From NCBI GenBank assembly GCA_017436765.1, contig JAFSCM010000030.1, positions 1 to 42,520 on the forward strand: a stretch of DNA of 42,520 nt, given 5' to 3'. The position numbers were made by a program, and so were the translations under genes. Of the stretch, positions 14,941 through 22,943 are shown in pieces. The notes under the pieces were generated by a model. It made no database searches. It had not been told where the DNA came from and saw only the letters and a program-made list of their open reading frames with translations. The DNA comes from Oscillospiraceae bacterium (GTDB lineage Bacteria > Bacillota > Clostridia > Oscillospirales > Ruminococcaceae). Numbering within the stretch: position 1 is the first letter of the stretch; the number at the start of each line of letters is the position of its first letter.

Positions 14941-16083
14941 TTAATATTTTCTCCAGACCATCTTGTTTACCACACCTGTGTAGCTCTGGATAAGCTTAAC
15001 CAATTTTGTGGAAACATTTTCGTCTGTGTAGTTTGGTACAGGAATACCATAGTCGCCGTTTGCGTTCATCTCAACAGCTGTATCAACTGCCTGCAGCACC
15101 TGTTCTGTTGTTATGCCTGCAAGGATAAAGTTGCCTTTGTCCAGTGCTTCAGGTCTTTCTGTGGATGTGCGGATACATACAGCAGGGAACGGATTGCCTA
15201 CAGAAAGGAAGAAACTGCTTTCTTCAGGCAGAGTGCCGCTGTCGGATACAACCGCAAATGCGTTCATCTGCAGGTTGTTGTAATCGTGGAAGCCAAGTGG
15301 TTTGTTCTGTATAACGCGCTTGTCAAACACAAAGTTGCGCTGTGCAATAAATTTTGCACTTCTCGGATGGCAGGAGTAAAGGATAGGCATATCGTATTTT
15401 TCTGCCATAGCGTTTACAGCGTTCATCAGGTTGAAGAAGTTCTGTTCTGTGTCAATATTTTCTTCCCTGTGCGCGGAAAGAAGAATATATTTTCCTTTTT
15501 CGAGACCGAGTTTTTCCAGAATGCGGGAAGATTTTATCTGTTCAAGATTTTCGTGGAGAATTTCTGCCATAGGGCTGCCTGTAACATATGTTCTTTCCTT
15601 TGCTGTGCCTTCGCTGTTGAGATAACGGCGGGCGTGCTCGGAATAGCAGAGGTTTACATCTGCAATATGGTCAACAATTCTGCGGTTTGTTTCTTCCGGC
15701 AGACATTCGTCAAAGCAGCGGTTGCCTGCTTCCATATGGAAGATAGGAATATGCAGTCTCTTTGCACCGATAGCGGAAAGACAGCTGTTTGTGTCGCCGA
15801 GAATAAGCAGTGCATCAGGTTTCTGCTCCACCATAAGTGAATAGCTTTTTGCGATGATATTGCCGATTGTTTCACCAAGGTCCTTGCCAACGGCATCAAG
15901 ATAGAAGTCAGGTGCACGCAGACCCAGATCATCAAAGAAAACCTGATTCAGCTCATAGTCATAGTTCTGACCTGTGTGAACAAGAATCTGGTCAAAATAT
16001 TTGTCGCATTTTTTGATAACGGCAGCAAGGCGGATAATTTCAGGTCTTGTGCCGATAATTGTCATAAGTTTAAGCTTGCTCAT
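14941..16083 (-). CDS. wecB: UDP-N-acetylglucosamine 2-epimerase-type enzyme (CapG/WecB/WbjD family)
   Basis: A 380-residue non-hydrolysing 2-epimerase. Motifs: GTRPEIIRLAAV at the start, GDTNS (catalytic Asp), HMEAGNRCFDECLPEETNRR (two Glu), SAHREEN (His), and SDSGTLPEESSF at the nucleotide site. The divergent NRCFDECLPEE instead of the 'LRT....PEE' of WecB/MnaA fits the CapG/WbjD branch, which makes the last step, the C2 epimerisation that yields UDP-L-FucNAc; the adjacent capE and capF support this. The ATG at 16083 overlaps the stop of the acetyltransferase gene as ATGA. The gap of 74 bases to the next gene has no clear feature. If it is instead a plain WecB it would make UDP-ManNAc. Confidence 0.9.
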   Translation of the reverse strand: MSKLKLMTIIGTRPEIIRLAAVIKKCDKYFDQILVHTGQNYDYELNQVFFDDLGLRAPDFYLDAVGKDLGETIGNIIAKSYSLMVEQKPDALLILGDTNSCLSAIGAKRLHIPIFHMEAGNRCFDECLPEETNRRIVDHIADVNLCYSEHARRYLNSEGTAKERTYVTGSPMAEILHENLEQIKSSRILEKLGLEKGKYILLSAHREENIDTEQNFFNLMNAVNAMAEKYDMPILYSCHPRSAKFIAQRNFVFDKRVIQNKPLGFHDYNNLQMNAFAVVSDSGTLPEESSFFLSVGNPFPAVCIRTSTERPEALDKGNFILAGITTEQVLQAVDTAVEMNANGDYGIPVPNYTDENVSTKLVKLIQSYTGVVNKMVWRKY

Positions 16084-16616
16084 AGCTTTTCTCCCGATTG
16101 TTTAAAGTTTAAAGAGTTGTTGAGGATAACCTGTCCGGCTTCTATCTTTGTCAGCGGCGGTACATCGTTGTAGCCCTTGACCACACTGTTGAGACACAGG
16201 TGGCAGCCCTGGCGGATGATGACATCGTGGTCCACCACAGCGCCGAAGTTGACGATAGTTCCCGTATCTATTCTGGCAGTGGCATTCACTGTTGCATTGG
16301 GAAGCACGGCGCAGCCTTCGCCGATTGTGGCATTGCGGCTTACATAAGCTTTCGGGTGGATGATTTTTGCCACCTGAACACCCTTCTGCAGCCATTCATA
16401 AATCCAGCCTACACGCAGTGCATTGTTGCCGAAAGCAGGGTAGAACCATGTGTTTTCAGATACATATTTTGCATAGTCAGAGCATTTGCCCTGTACCTTT
16501 TCATCAGTGGACCCGTCGTCAAGAAATACAATTTCATCAAACAGTCCTGCATCCAGCACCACATCTTCAATTGTTTTGCCGTAGCCGCCAAAGCCCAGAA
16601 TTACCAGTCGTTTCAT
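16080..16616 (-). CDS. PglD/NeuD-like sugar acetyltransferase (left-handed beta helix)
   Basis: A 178-residue protein with an N-terminal nucleotide-sugar-binding Rossmann part (KRLVILGFGGYGKTIEDVV) and a C-terminal hexapeptide-repeat beta helix (YVSRNATIGEGCAVLPNATV...). The histidine in NFGAVVDHDVII is at the place of the catalytic His of PglD and NeuD. These enzymes acetylate amino or hydroxyl groups of nucleotide sugars or sialic acids. The last coils are short (KGYNDVPPLTKIEAGQVI) compared with the family. It sits between capF and capG and overlaps the latter by 4 bases, so it probably decorates the same glycan. The target is not known. ATG 16616 has AAAGGA about 10 bases upstream. Confidence 0.82.
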   Translation of the reverse strand: MKRLVILGFGGYGKTIEDVVLDAGLFDEIVFLDDGSTDEKVQGKCSDYAKYVSENTWFYPAFGNNALRVGWIYEWLQKGVQVAKIIHPKAYVSRNATIGEGCAVLPNATVNATARIDTGTIVNFGAVVDHDVIIRQGCHLCLNSVVKGYNDVPPLTKIEAGQVILNNSLNFKQSGEKL

Positions 16617-16634
16617 AAAGTTATCCTTTGTCTG

Positions 16635-17801
16635 TTACAAATCCACTTTTGTATAGTATGTGTCAGGATTCTGCGGGTCAAAAATCTGGTTGGACCAGAA
16701 CAGGCATATCATCTCTTCATCGCCTGTATTTGTGATGTTGTGTGTATAGCCCACAGGTATATCCACAACTGTAGGTTCGTCACCGCACACATCATAGCGT
16801 ATAATATCGTTTGTAATCATATGGCGGAAACTGATTGTAGCCTTGCCCTTGATAACAAAGAATTTTTCTACCTTTGTATGATGCCAGTGGTCACCGCGGG
16901 TAATGCCCGGTTTTGTTGTGGAGATGAAAATCTGTCCGAAGCTTTCACTCTTGATAAACTCTGCCAGCCAGCCTCGGTTGTCCTCGTTTTTCTTCAGCTT
17001 GTAGGAGAAGTTGTCTGTGTCAAGATAGGACAGATATGTGCCGTAAAGGCGCTGTTCCATAAGTCCGTTAAGATTCGGCATAACAAGGGTATCCCTGTTT
17101 CTGCCAAAGCTCTCAATGGTTTTTGCAAGTCTGCCGAGAGTGATTTTGTGGAGGGTGTCAATTTCAAAGAAACCTTCCTTATGGTCGGCTGTATTTTCCA
17201 TAATATCCACAAACTTTGCCACAACATCGTCAATGTAGCAGAGTGTCAGTTCCCTGTCAGGGTCATTTATCTGCAGCGGCAGGCCGTGTGCAACATTGTG
17301 GCAGAAGGTTGCCACAACTGTGTTGTAGTTGGGTCTTGACCATTTGCCGAACACGCCGTAAAGGCGCACGATATATGCAGGGTTAAAGCCGTTTGCAAGG
17401 AACAGGTCTTCGCCCATCTTCTTGCTTTTGCCGTAATCGTTGTCCAGCAGTGCCTGAATGGATGAAGAAACAATTACAGGGCAGCAGTTGCCTGCTTTTT
17501 TAAGTGTCTCCAGCAGTTTTGCGGAAAAATCTGTATTGCCTTCATAAAATTCCTTTGTGTCAACAGGGCGGTTTACACCTGCAAGATGAAATACAAAGTC
17601 ACAGTCTGCACAGTATCTTTCAAGCTCTGCTTCGGTTGAGTCTCTGTCGTAAAGATAAAGGTCTGTATAACCTTTCTGCAAAAGTGTGGCGGTCAGGTTT
17701 TTGCCCACAAAGCCGCCTGCACCTGTGATTAATATCTTTTTATTACGCTTGTCGTAACAAGGTTCTTGAGCGTTTGTACGCGAGAGGTTCTTATTTTCCA
17801 A
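16635..17801 (-). CDS. capF: CapF-like bifunctional reductase/cupin enzyme of UDP-L-FucNAc synthesis
   Basis: A 388-residue two-domain protein. The N-terminal short-chain dehydrogenase domain has the NAD(P) motif GAGGFVG (27-33) and the catalytic YGKSK (Y123, K127); the C-terminal cupin has the metal-binding GDHWHHTKVEKFFVI near 302-316. This pairing is diagnostic for CapF/WbjC, which epimerises at C3 and reduces at C4 in the UDP-L-FucNAc pathway. The start is TTG 17801, inside the end of capE (11-base overlap), with GAGGAG about 10 bases upstream; no ATG or GTG is available in frame. The N-terminal ~20 residues before KKILITGAGG are longer than in the S. aureus enzyme. Confidence 0.92.
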   Translation of the reverse strand: MENKNLSRTNAQEPCYDKRNKKILITGAGGFVGKNLTATLLQKGYTDLYLYDRDSTEAELERYCADCDFVFHLAGVNRPVDTKEFYEGNTDFSAKLLETLKKAGNCCPVIVSSSIQALLDNDYGKSKKMGEDLFLANGFNPAYIVRLYGVFGKWSRPNYNTVVATFCHNVAHGLPLQINDPDRELTLCYIDDVVAKFVDIMENTADHKEGFFEIDTLHKITLGRLAKTIESFGRNRDTLVMPNLNGLMEQRLYGTYLSYLDTDNFSYKLKKNEDNRGWLAEFIKSESFGQIFISTTKPGITRGDHWHHTKVEKFFVIKGKATISFRHMITNDIIRYDVCGDEPTVVDIPVGYTHNITNTGDEEMICLFWSNQIFDPQNPDTYYTKVDL

Positions 17802-18837
17802 GTTTAGCCAGCTCCTCTTTGATATAGTCTGTTGTCATCATTTTTGCTTTTGTGCCTTCAACATCAAGGCGTTCTGTGTTGTGGCTGTTGTACTGATGCA
17901 GGACTTTTTCCTCTGTTCTGCCTTCAACAAAATATTTGTCATAGTTAAGGTCACGGTTGTCTGCAGGAACGCGGTAGTATCCGCCCATATCAATAGCTTT
18001 TGCTGCTTCTTCTTCAGTAAGCAGTGTTTCGTAAAGTTTTTCACCGTGTCTTTCACCGATGATTTTGATGCCTGTATCACCGAAAAGTTCCTGTGTTGCC
18101 TTTGCAAGGTCGCCTATTGTGCAGGCAGGTGATTTCTGAACAAAAAGGTCACCCGGCTGGCCGTGTGTGAATGCAAATACAACAAGGTCAACAGCTTCGT
18201 CAAGGTTCATAAGGAAGCGTGTCATTTCAGGGTTTGTGATTGTCAGCGGTTTGCCCTGTCTTATCTGGTCGCGGAAAAGCGGGATAACACTGCCGCGGCT
18301 GCACATAACATTGCCGTATCTTGTGCAGCAGATTGTTGTCTTTTCAGGGTCAACTGTTCTGGATTTTGCCACAATAACCTTTTCCATCATAGCTTTGGAG
18401 ATGCCCATTGCATTGATAGGGTATGCTGCTTTGTCTGTGGAAAGGCATACAACTCTTTTTACGCCGTGGCGGATTGCGCTTGTAAGCACATTTTCTGTGC
18501 CCAGAACATTTGTTTTAACAGCTTCAACAGGGAAAAATTCGCAGGAAGGAACCTGTTTCAGCGCTGCAGCATGGAATATAAAGTCAACACCGTGCATAGC
18601 GTTGTCAACACTGTTGATATCCCTTACATCGCCGATGTAGAATTTAACCTTCTGGCTTTCAACGGGATACTGTACCTGCAGGTCGTGGCGCATATCATCC
18701 TGTTTCTTTTCGTCACGGGAGAAGATGCGGATTTCGCCGATATCTGTTGTCAGAAAGTGTTTCAGCACTGTGTGGCCGAAACTGCCTGTGCCGCCTGTAA
18801 TCAAAAGAGTTTTACCTGTAAAAACTGAATTTGACAT
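17791..18837 (-). CDS. capE: UDP-GlcNAc 4,6-dehydratase (inverting), CapE/WbjB family
   Basis: A 348-residue extended SDR that carries out the first step from UDP-GlcNAc toward UDP-L-FucNAc. The NAD motif is TGGTGSFG (14-21); the active site has S-T-D-K (133-136) and, instead of the usual YxxxK, M144-x-x-x-K148 (AMGISKAMMEK), which is the known feature of the CapE/FlaA1 inverting dehydratases. The C-terminal part (EERHGEKLYETLL-type segment) fits the family. The start is ATG 18837, with GGAGGA 8 bases upstream; the ATG at 18858 lies before this site and is rejected. It is the first gene of the operon, under the regulatory region at 18880-18910. Confidence 0.93.
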   Translation of the reverse strand: MSNSVFTGKTLLITGGTGSFGHTVLKHFLTTDIGEIRIFSRDEKKQDDMRHDLQVQYPVESQKVKFYIGDVRDINSVDNAMHGVDFIFHAAALKQVPSCEFFPVEAVKTNVLGTENVLTSAIRHGVKRVVCLSTDKAAYPINAMGISKAMMEKVIVAKSRTVDPEKTTICCTRYGNVMCSRGSVIPLFRDQIRQGKPLTITNPEMTRFLMNLDEAVDLVVFAFTHGQPGDLFVQKSPACTIGDLAKATQELFGDTGIKIIGERHGEKLYETLLTEEEAAKAIDMGGYYRVPADNRDLNYDKYFVEGRTEEKVLHQYNSHNTERLDVEGTKAKMMTTDYIKEELAKLGK

Positions 18838-18879
18838 ATAATTTATCCTCCAAAGCATAGCTTTTATTTTACAAAATCA

Positions 18880-18910
18880 ATATGCGGACGCATATATTCA
18901 ATTTATTCTA
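18880..18910 (-). promoter_or_regulatory. Promoter and palindromic operator candidate for the glycan operon
   Basis: On the minus strand TAGAAT (18905-18910) has an extended -10 TGT; the -35 region is poor. Just downstream, near the predicted transcript start, lies the perfect palindrome ATATGCG-GA-CGCATAT (18880-18895), well placed for a repressor. Confidence 0.45.
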
Positions 18911-18964
18911 ACACATTTTTTGTAATATTAAAAGTATATGAAGTGAAAATACCACAAAAATGTA

Positions 18965-18991
18965 TTGATTTTTTTTATTTTGTGGTAGAAT
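18965..18991 (+). promoter_or_regulatory. Promoter candidate of pepT
   Basis: TAGAAT (18986-18991) with an extended -10 TGG. A TTGATT at 18965-18970 is only 15 bp away, so recognition probably rests on the extended -10. It is 75 bases upstream of the pepT ATG. Confidence 0.4.
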
Positions 18992-19066
18992 ATAGGCAGA
19001 AAATAAACTGCGGTGATATCGGCGTAAAGCAAAGAAAATCCGCAGCACAGATAAAGGAGAATTACC

Positions 19067-20284
19067 ATGAGCGTTCTGGAAAAATTTTTAAGTTACATAA
19101 AAATTTCTTCACCATCTGATGAAGAATGTGAAAGCTGTCCTTCTTCAGCCTGCCAGCTTGATGTGGCAGAGTTTGTTGCACAGCAGATGAAAGAAACAGG
19201 TCTTTCAGATGTGCGCATTGAAAAAGGCTATGTTTACGGCAGACTGCCTGCAACAAAAGGATATGAAGATGTTCCCTGTATCGGCCTTATTGCACATATG
19301 GACACAGCCCCTGAATTCAACGGCTGGGATGTTAAACCGCAGATTATCGAAAATTACGACGGCGGCGATGTTCTGCTTGCCGGCAGCGGCGATGTTTTAA
19401 GCCCTGCGGATTTCCCTGAACTGCTTGGTTCCAAAGGCCATACACTTATCACAACCGACGGTACAACCCTTCTCGGTGCTGATGACAAGGCAGGTATTGC
19501 GGTTATTATGCAGGCTGTGGAAGAAATCATCAGCAGCGGTATGCCCCACGGTGCTATAGCTGTGGGCTTCACACCTGACGAGGAAATCGGCCGCGGTGCA
19601 GACAATTTCAATGTGGAAGGTTTCGGTGCACAGTTTGCATACACAGTTGACGGCGGTCTTCCGGGTGAAATCGAATATCAGAACTTCAACGCATATTCTG
19701 CAAAAGTAACAATTACAGGCCGTTCCATCCATCCGGGTTCCTCCAAAAACCAGATGATAAACAGCCAGCGTGTAGCTATGGAGTTTGACCGTATGCTGCC
19801 GGAATTTGAACGCCCTGAATACACAGAAGGTTTTGAAGGTTTCTATCACCTTATCGGCTTTGACGGCTGTACAGAAAAAACAACATTAAGCTATATTCTC
19901 CGCGACCACGATGACGACAAAATTGTGGCAAAATGCCGTCTTATGCAGGATGTTGCTGCCTTCCTCAACAAAAAATACGGCAGGGAACTTGTTGCAGTGG
20001 AAACAAAGGAAAGCTACCGCAATATGAAATGTCAGATTCTTCCTCATTTCCACCTTATTGAAAATGCACAGAAAGCTGTTGAAATGGCAGGCATTACACC
20101 AAAGAATATTGCAATCCGCGGCGGCACAGACGGCGCACGCCTTTCCTTTATGGGCCTGCCTTGTCCAAACCTTGCAACAGGCGGTATGAACTTCCACGGC
20201 AAATATGAATGTACAACAAAGGAAAATATGGAAATCTGCACACAGGTTGTCAAAAACATAATTTCCCTTTATGCACAGAGATAA
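19067..20284 (+). CDS. pepT: Peptidase T (tripeptide aminopeptidase)
   Basis: A 405-residue M20B zinc metallopeptidase that removes the N-terminal residue from tripeptides in the cytoplasm. Metal and catalytic residues are visible: HMDTAPEF (His, and Asp two later), LLGADDKAGIA (bridging Asp), TPDEEIGRGAD (catalytic Glu and ligand Glu), VDGG (Asp) and NFHGKYE near the C-terminus (His). The dimerisation lid domain (ITGRSIHPGSSKNQMINS) is intact. Length and order match PepT (about 405-410). The ATG at 19067 follows AAAGGAG at 19054-19060. It is monocistronic and ends before a strong terminator. Confidence 0.96.
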   Translation: MSVLEKFLSYIKISSPSDEECESCPSSACQLDVAEFVAQQMKETGLSDVRIEKGYVYGRLPATKGYEDVPCIGLIAHMDTAPEFNGWDVKPQIIENYDGGDVLLAGSGDVLSPADFPELLGSKGHTLITTDGTTLLGADDKAGIAVIMQAVEEIISSGMPHGAIAVGFTPDEEIGRGADNFNVEGFGAQFAYTVDGGLPGEIEYQNFNAYSAKVTITGRSIHPGSSKNQMINSQRVAMEFDRMLPEFERPEYTEGFEGFYHLIGFDGCTEKTTLSYILRDHDDDKIVAKCRLMQDVAAFLNKKYGRELVAVETKESYRNMKCQILPHFHLIENAQKAVEMAGITPKNIAIRGGTDGARLSFMGLPCPNLATGGMNFHGKYECTTKENMEICTQVVKNIISLYAQR

Positions 20285-20315
20285 AAGCATATAATTTTTT
20301 GGAATAATTAAAATC

Positions 20316-20343
20316 AAAAGGACGGTCGCCGACCGTCCTTTTT
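20316..20343. terminator. Bidirectional terminator after pepT
   Basis: AAAAGGACGGTC (20316-20327) pairs perfectly with GACCGTCCTTTT (20331-20342) around a GCC loop. It serves pepT and the convergent membrane protein gene. Confidence 0.92.
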
Positions 20344-20360
20344 CTCTGCGTTTTTTAATT

Positions 20361-20960
20361 TTAAAGAGGGATAATCAGATATATCAGCCCCAGGACATAT
20401 ATTGCCTTTGATATTCTTCCGACCCACAGATAATAGTTGTCATTTGCCGCTTTGTTTCTGTTGAAAAAGTTATAAACTTTGGTGCTGTACCGGTTTATAA
20501 AGAATGCTACGGCCATAAGCAGAAGGGTTAAAACCCACAATTTTCCGCCAAAGCCGCGGTTGCATTCTGCGCTCTGGTCGGCAATCATATCCCATCGGGC
20601 ATCGGGCAGAGTCTGGTTTACACCCATATCTCCTTCAACGGATACACCTTTGTCGCTGTCTACCGTCAGCACATAGTCATCCCCGACAGTGATAACTGAC
20701 CTGTTCGCCTGTTTCTGCAGCGTTATGGTTTTGTGCTGTACAAAAGGATTTCTGCAGGTATATGTCACGGTGGTAAGATTTGCCTCTTTTCTGTAGAAAT
20801 GCCCGTCCACATATATTCCTCTGGTAAAAAACAGAAACCAGAAGGCCACAAGATAAAGCAAAAGCAATATGGTAAGGATAAGATGCTTTGTAAGTTTTCT
20901 GATGAATGGTGTGATAATTTGTATGATGTGTTGTATGATGTCACCTATAAGCTGTTCCAT
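20361..20960 (-). CDS. Membrane protein of unknown function
   Basis: I do not recognise this 199-residue protein. It has a hydrophobic segment near residues 27-47 (LILTILLLLYLVAFWFLFF), an extracellular-looking middle of ~90 residues containing short beta-like strands and three cysteines, then two more hydrophobic segments near 142-157 and 182-198, ending in LIIPL. The start is ATG 20960 because GGAGG (20966-20970) is 5 bases upstream; the frame could be extended to 21014 but without a ribosome binding site. It is alone between a terminator and a palindrome-rich regulatory region. It may be a signalling or stress membrane protein; no motif supports a specific job. Confidence 0.65.
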   Translation of the reverse strand: MEQLIGDIIQHIIQIITPFIRKLTKHLILTILLLLYLVAFWFLFFTRGIYVDGHFYRKEANLTTVTYTCRNPFVQHKTITLQKQANRSVITVGDDYVLTVDSDKGVSVEGDMGVNQTLPDARWDMIADQSAECNRGFGGKLWVLTLLLMAVAFFINRYSTKVYNFFNRNKAANDNYYLWVGRISKAIYVLGLIYLIIPL

Positions 20961-20985
20961 AGCTGCCTCCGTAAAAACTGATAAG

Positions 20986-21032
20986 TATTGTGCACAATAT
21001 TTTATCACAGACAATCATACAATATACTGTGA
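20986..21032 (-). promoter_or_regulatory. Palindrome-rich promoter region of the unknown membrane protein
   Basis: On the minus strand TAAAAT (20999-21004) has an extended -10 TGA. The perfect palindrome TATTGTGCACAATA (20986-20999) overlaps the expected transcript start, and TCACAG-N16-CTGTGA (21005-21032) spans the region upstream of the -10. Both are operator-like; the binding proteins are unknown. Confidence 0.4.
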
Positions 21033-21139
21033 CAAAAATCAATTTGCTTAAAAATATTCAGCAGACGGGTGGAAAACAAAAGAGATAAAAATGTCATAAA
21101 ATTTATTTATAATGTACCATCTGTGCGTCAAATAAACAC

Positions 21140-21167
21140 TTGAAAAAAAAGCATAATAGGGTATGAT
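21140..21167 (+). promoter_or_regulatory. Promoter of the glmU-prs-pth-mfd run
   Basis: TTGAAA (21140-21145), a 16-bp spacer and TATGAT (21162-21167), 45 bases upstream of the GTG start of the GlmU-like gene. Confidence 0.55.
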
Positions 21168-21212
21168 ATAAGTGTATAGCTATGAATTTGTTAAGACAGA
21201 AGGTGATTTATA

Positions 21213-21911
21213 GTGTCCATAGCAGAAAAAGAAAAATTTTATCTGGATATCATAGAAAAACATGCTGCAAACGGCGTGGAATTTTTTACAAGTCACGGCA
21301 TCATCATTGACCCCAAGGTTAAAATCGGCAGGGGCACACAGATTCTCCCGGGAACAATCCTCAGAGGTGAAACCGAAATAGGCGAAAACTGTGTTATCGG
21401 CCCAAACAGTATGCTTACAGACTGCAAGGTTGGAAATGATGTTGTGTTCAACGCATCCCAGGGCACAGAATCGGTTGTGGATGACGGCGCAAAAATCGGT
21501 CCGTTCACACAGCTCAGACCAAACACACATATCTGCAGAAAGGTTAAAATCGGCGACTTTGTAGAGGTTAAGAACTCCACAGTGGGTGAAGGCACAAGTA
21601 TTGCGCATCTTACCTATATTGGCGACAGCGATGTGGGTAGACATGTAAACTTCGGCTGCGGCGTTGTTACCGTAAACTATGACGGTGCAAGCAAAAACCG
21701 TACAACAATAGGCGATTATGCATTTATCGGCTGCAATACAAACCTTATCGCACCGGTAAAAGTGGGCAATGGCGCATATACAGCGGCAGGTTCCACAATA
21801 AACAGGGATGTTCCTGACGGCGACCTGGCAGTTGCCCGTGCAAGACAGGAAAATAAGTCCGGATGGGCAGAGAAAAAACTCAGCGGATATATTGAAAAAC
21901 ATTCCAAATAA
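21213..21911 (+). CDS. glmU: GlmU acetyltransferase domain protein lacking the uridylyltransferase half
   Basis: A 232-residue left-handed beta helix equal to the C-terminal half of GlmU. After a short helical N-terminus (AEKEKFYLDIIEKHAANGVEF), hexapeptide coils run to the active-site region: HLTYIGDSDVG (catalytic His), NYDGASKNRT (acetyl-CoA/GlcN-1-P binding) and FIGCNTNLIAPVKVG. This domain acetylates glucosamine-1-phosphate to GlcNAc-1-phosphate. The N-terminal pyrophosphorylase domain (start motif G-x-G-T-R-M) is absent, and upstream DNA is a promoter, not a decayed reading frame. The start is GTG 21213 with AAGGTGA 6 bases upstream. Its place ahead of prs is that of the full-length gene in Bacillus, so it looks like a domain loss or split. 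Confidence 0.88.
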   Translation: MSIAEKEKFYLDIIEKHAANGVEFFTSHGIIIDPKVKIGRGTQILPGTILRGETEIGENCVIGPNSMLTDCKVGNDVVFNASQGTESVVDDGAKIGPFTQLRPNTHICRKVKIGDFVEVKNSTVGEGTSIAHLTYIGDSDVGRHVNFGCGVVTVNYDGASKNRTTIGDYAFIGCNTNLIAPVKVGNGAYTAAGSTINRDVPDGDLAVARARQENKSGWAEKKLSGYIEKHSK

Positions 21912-21993
21912 GGTTACAATATAACTGTGTATTTAAATTTTTAATTTAAAAATTAAACAATAGATTTTTAAACAAGAGAAAAAGAGGTACAAA

Positions 21994-22941
21994 ATGAACA
22001 TTCACGGTAAAGACATTAAGATTTTTGCTTGTAACTCCAGCAAGGAACTTGCAAAGAAAATTGCTGACCAGATGGGTTTGCCGCTGGGCAAATGTGAAGT
22101 AGGCACATTCAGTGACGGTGAAATTGCAGTTTCCATCAAGGAAACAGTTCGCGGCAGCGACGTTTTCATCATCCAGAGCACAAACGCACCTGTAAACAAC
22201 AATCTTATGGAACTTCTCATTATGATTGACGCTATGAAGAGAGCTTCCGCAGGCCGCATCACAGCAGTTATGCCATACTACGGCTATGCCCGTCAGGACA
22301 GAAAGAGCAAATCCCGTGATCCTATCACAGCTAAACTTGTTGCAGACCTTATCACAGCAGCAGGCGCAGACCGCGTATTGACAATGGACCTTCACGCAGC
22401 ACAGATTCAGGGCTTCTTTGACATTCCGCTTGACCACCTTGTTGGTATGCCAATTCTTGCAAGAATGTTTGAAACAAGAGAAATTGACGACCTTGTTGTT
22501 GTTAGCCCGGACCTTGGTTCCGTAACAAGAGCAAGAAACTTTGCAAGCTATCTTGATGCACCTATCGCTATCATCGACAAACGCCGTCCAAAGGCAAATG
22601 TTTCTGAAATTATGAACATTATCGGCGATATCAGCGGTAAAAATGTTGTTATCATCGACGACATCATCGACACAGCAGGCACACTCTGCAACGCTGCAAA
22701 TGCCCTCAAGGAACGCGGTGCAAAATCTGTAAGAGCATGTGCAACACACGGTGTTCTCTCCGGTCCTGCTATCCAGAGAATTGAAGAATCTGCTCTTGAA
22801 GAAATCATCCTTCTTGACACAATTCAGCTTCCAGAAGAAAAACAGATTGACAAAATCAAAGTTACATCTGTTGCAACAGTATTTGCTGATGCTATCAGAA
22901 GAATCTATGCAGACCAGTCTGTTTCCACTTTGTTTGACTAA
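21994..22941 (+). CDS. prs: Ribose-phosphate pyrophosphokinase (PRPP synthetase)
   Basis: A 315-residue class I PRPP synthetase, which makes PRPP from ribose-5-phosphate and ATP for purine, pyrimidine, His and Trp synthesis. Visible motifs: ATP/flexible loop [17 protein letters not shown], the R5P/metal site [12 protein letters not shown] and the PRPP-binding [13 protein letters not shown]. The length is typical. ATG 21994 is preceded by AAAGAGGT. The 82-base gap after the GlmU-like gene is very A/T rich, without a clear terminator. The pth ATG follows after 2 bases, so the two are closely coupled. Confidence 0.97.
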   Translation: MNIHGKDIKIFACNSSKELAKKIADQMGLPLGKCEVGTFSDGEIAVSIKETVRGSDVFIIQSTNAPVNNNLMELLIMIDAMKRASAGRITAVMPYYGYARQDRKSKSRDPITAKLVADLITAAGADRVLTMDLHAAQIQGFFDIPLDHLVGMPILARMFETREIDDLVVVSPDLGSVTRARNFASYLDAPIAIIDKRRPKANVSEIMNIIGDISGKNVVIIDDIIDTAGTLCNAANALKERGAKSVRACATHGVLSGPAIQRIEESALEEIILLDTIQLPEEKQIDKIKVTSVATVFADAIRRIYADQSVSTLFD

Positions 22942-22943
22942 TT

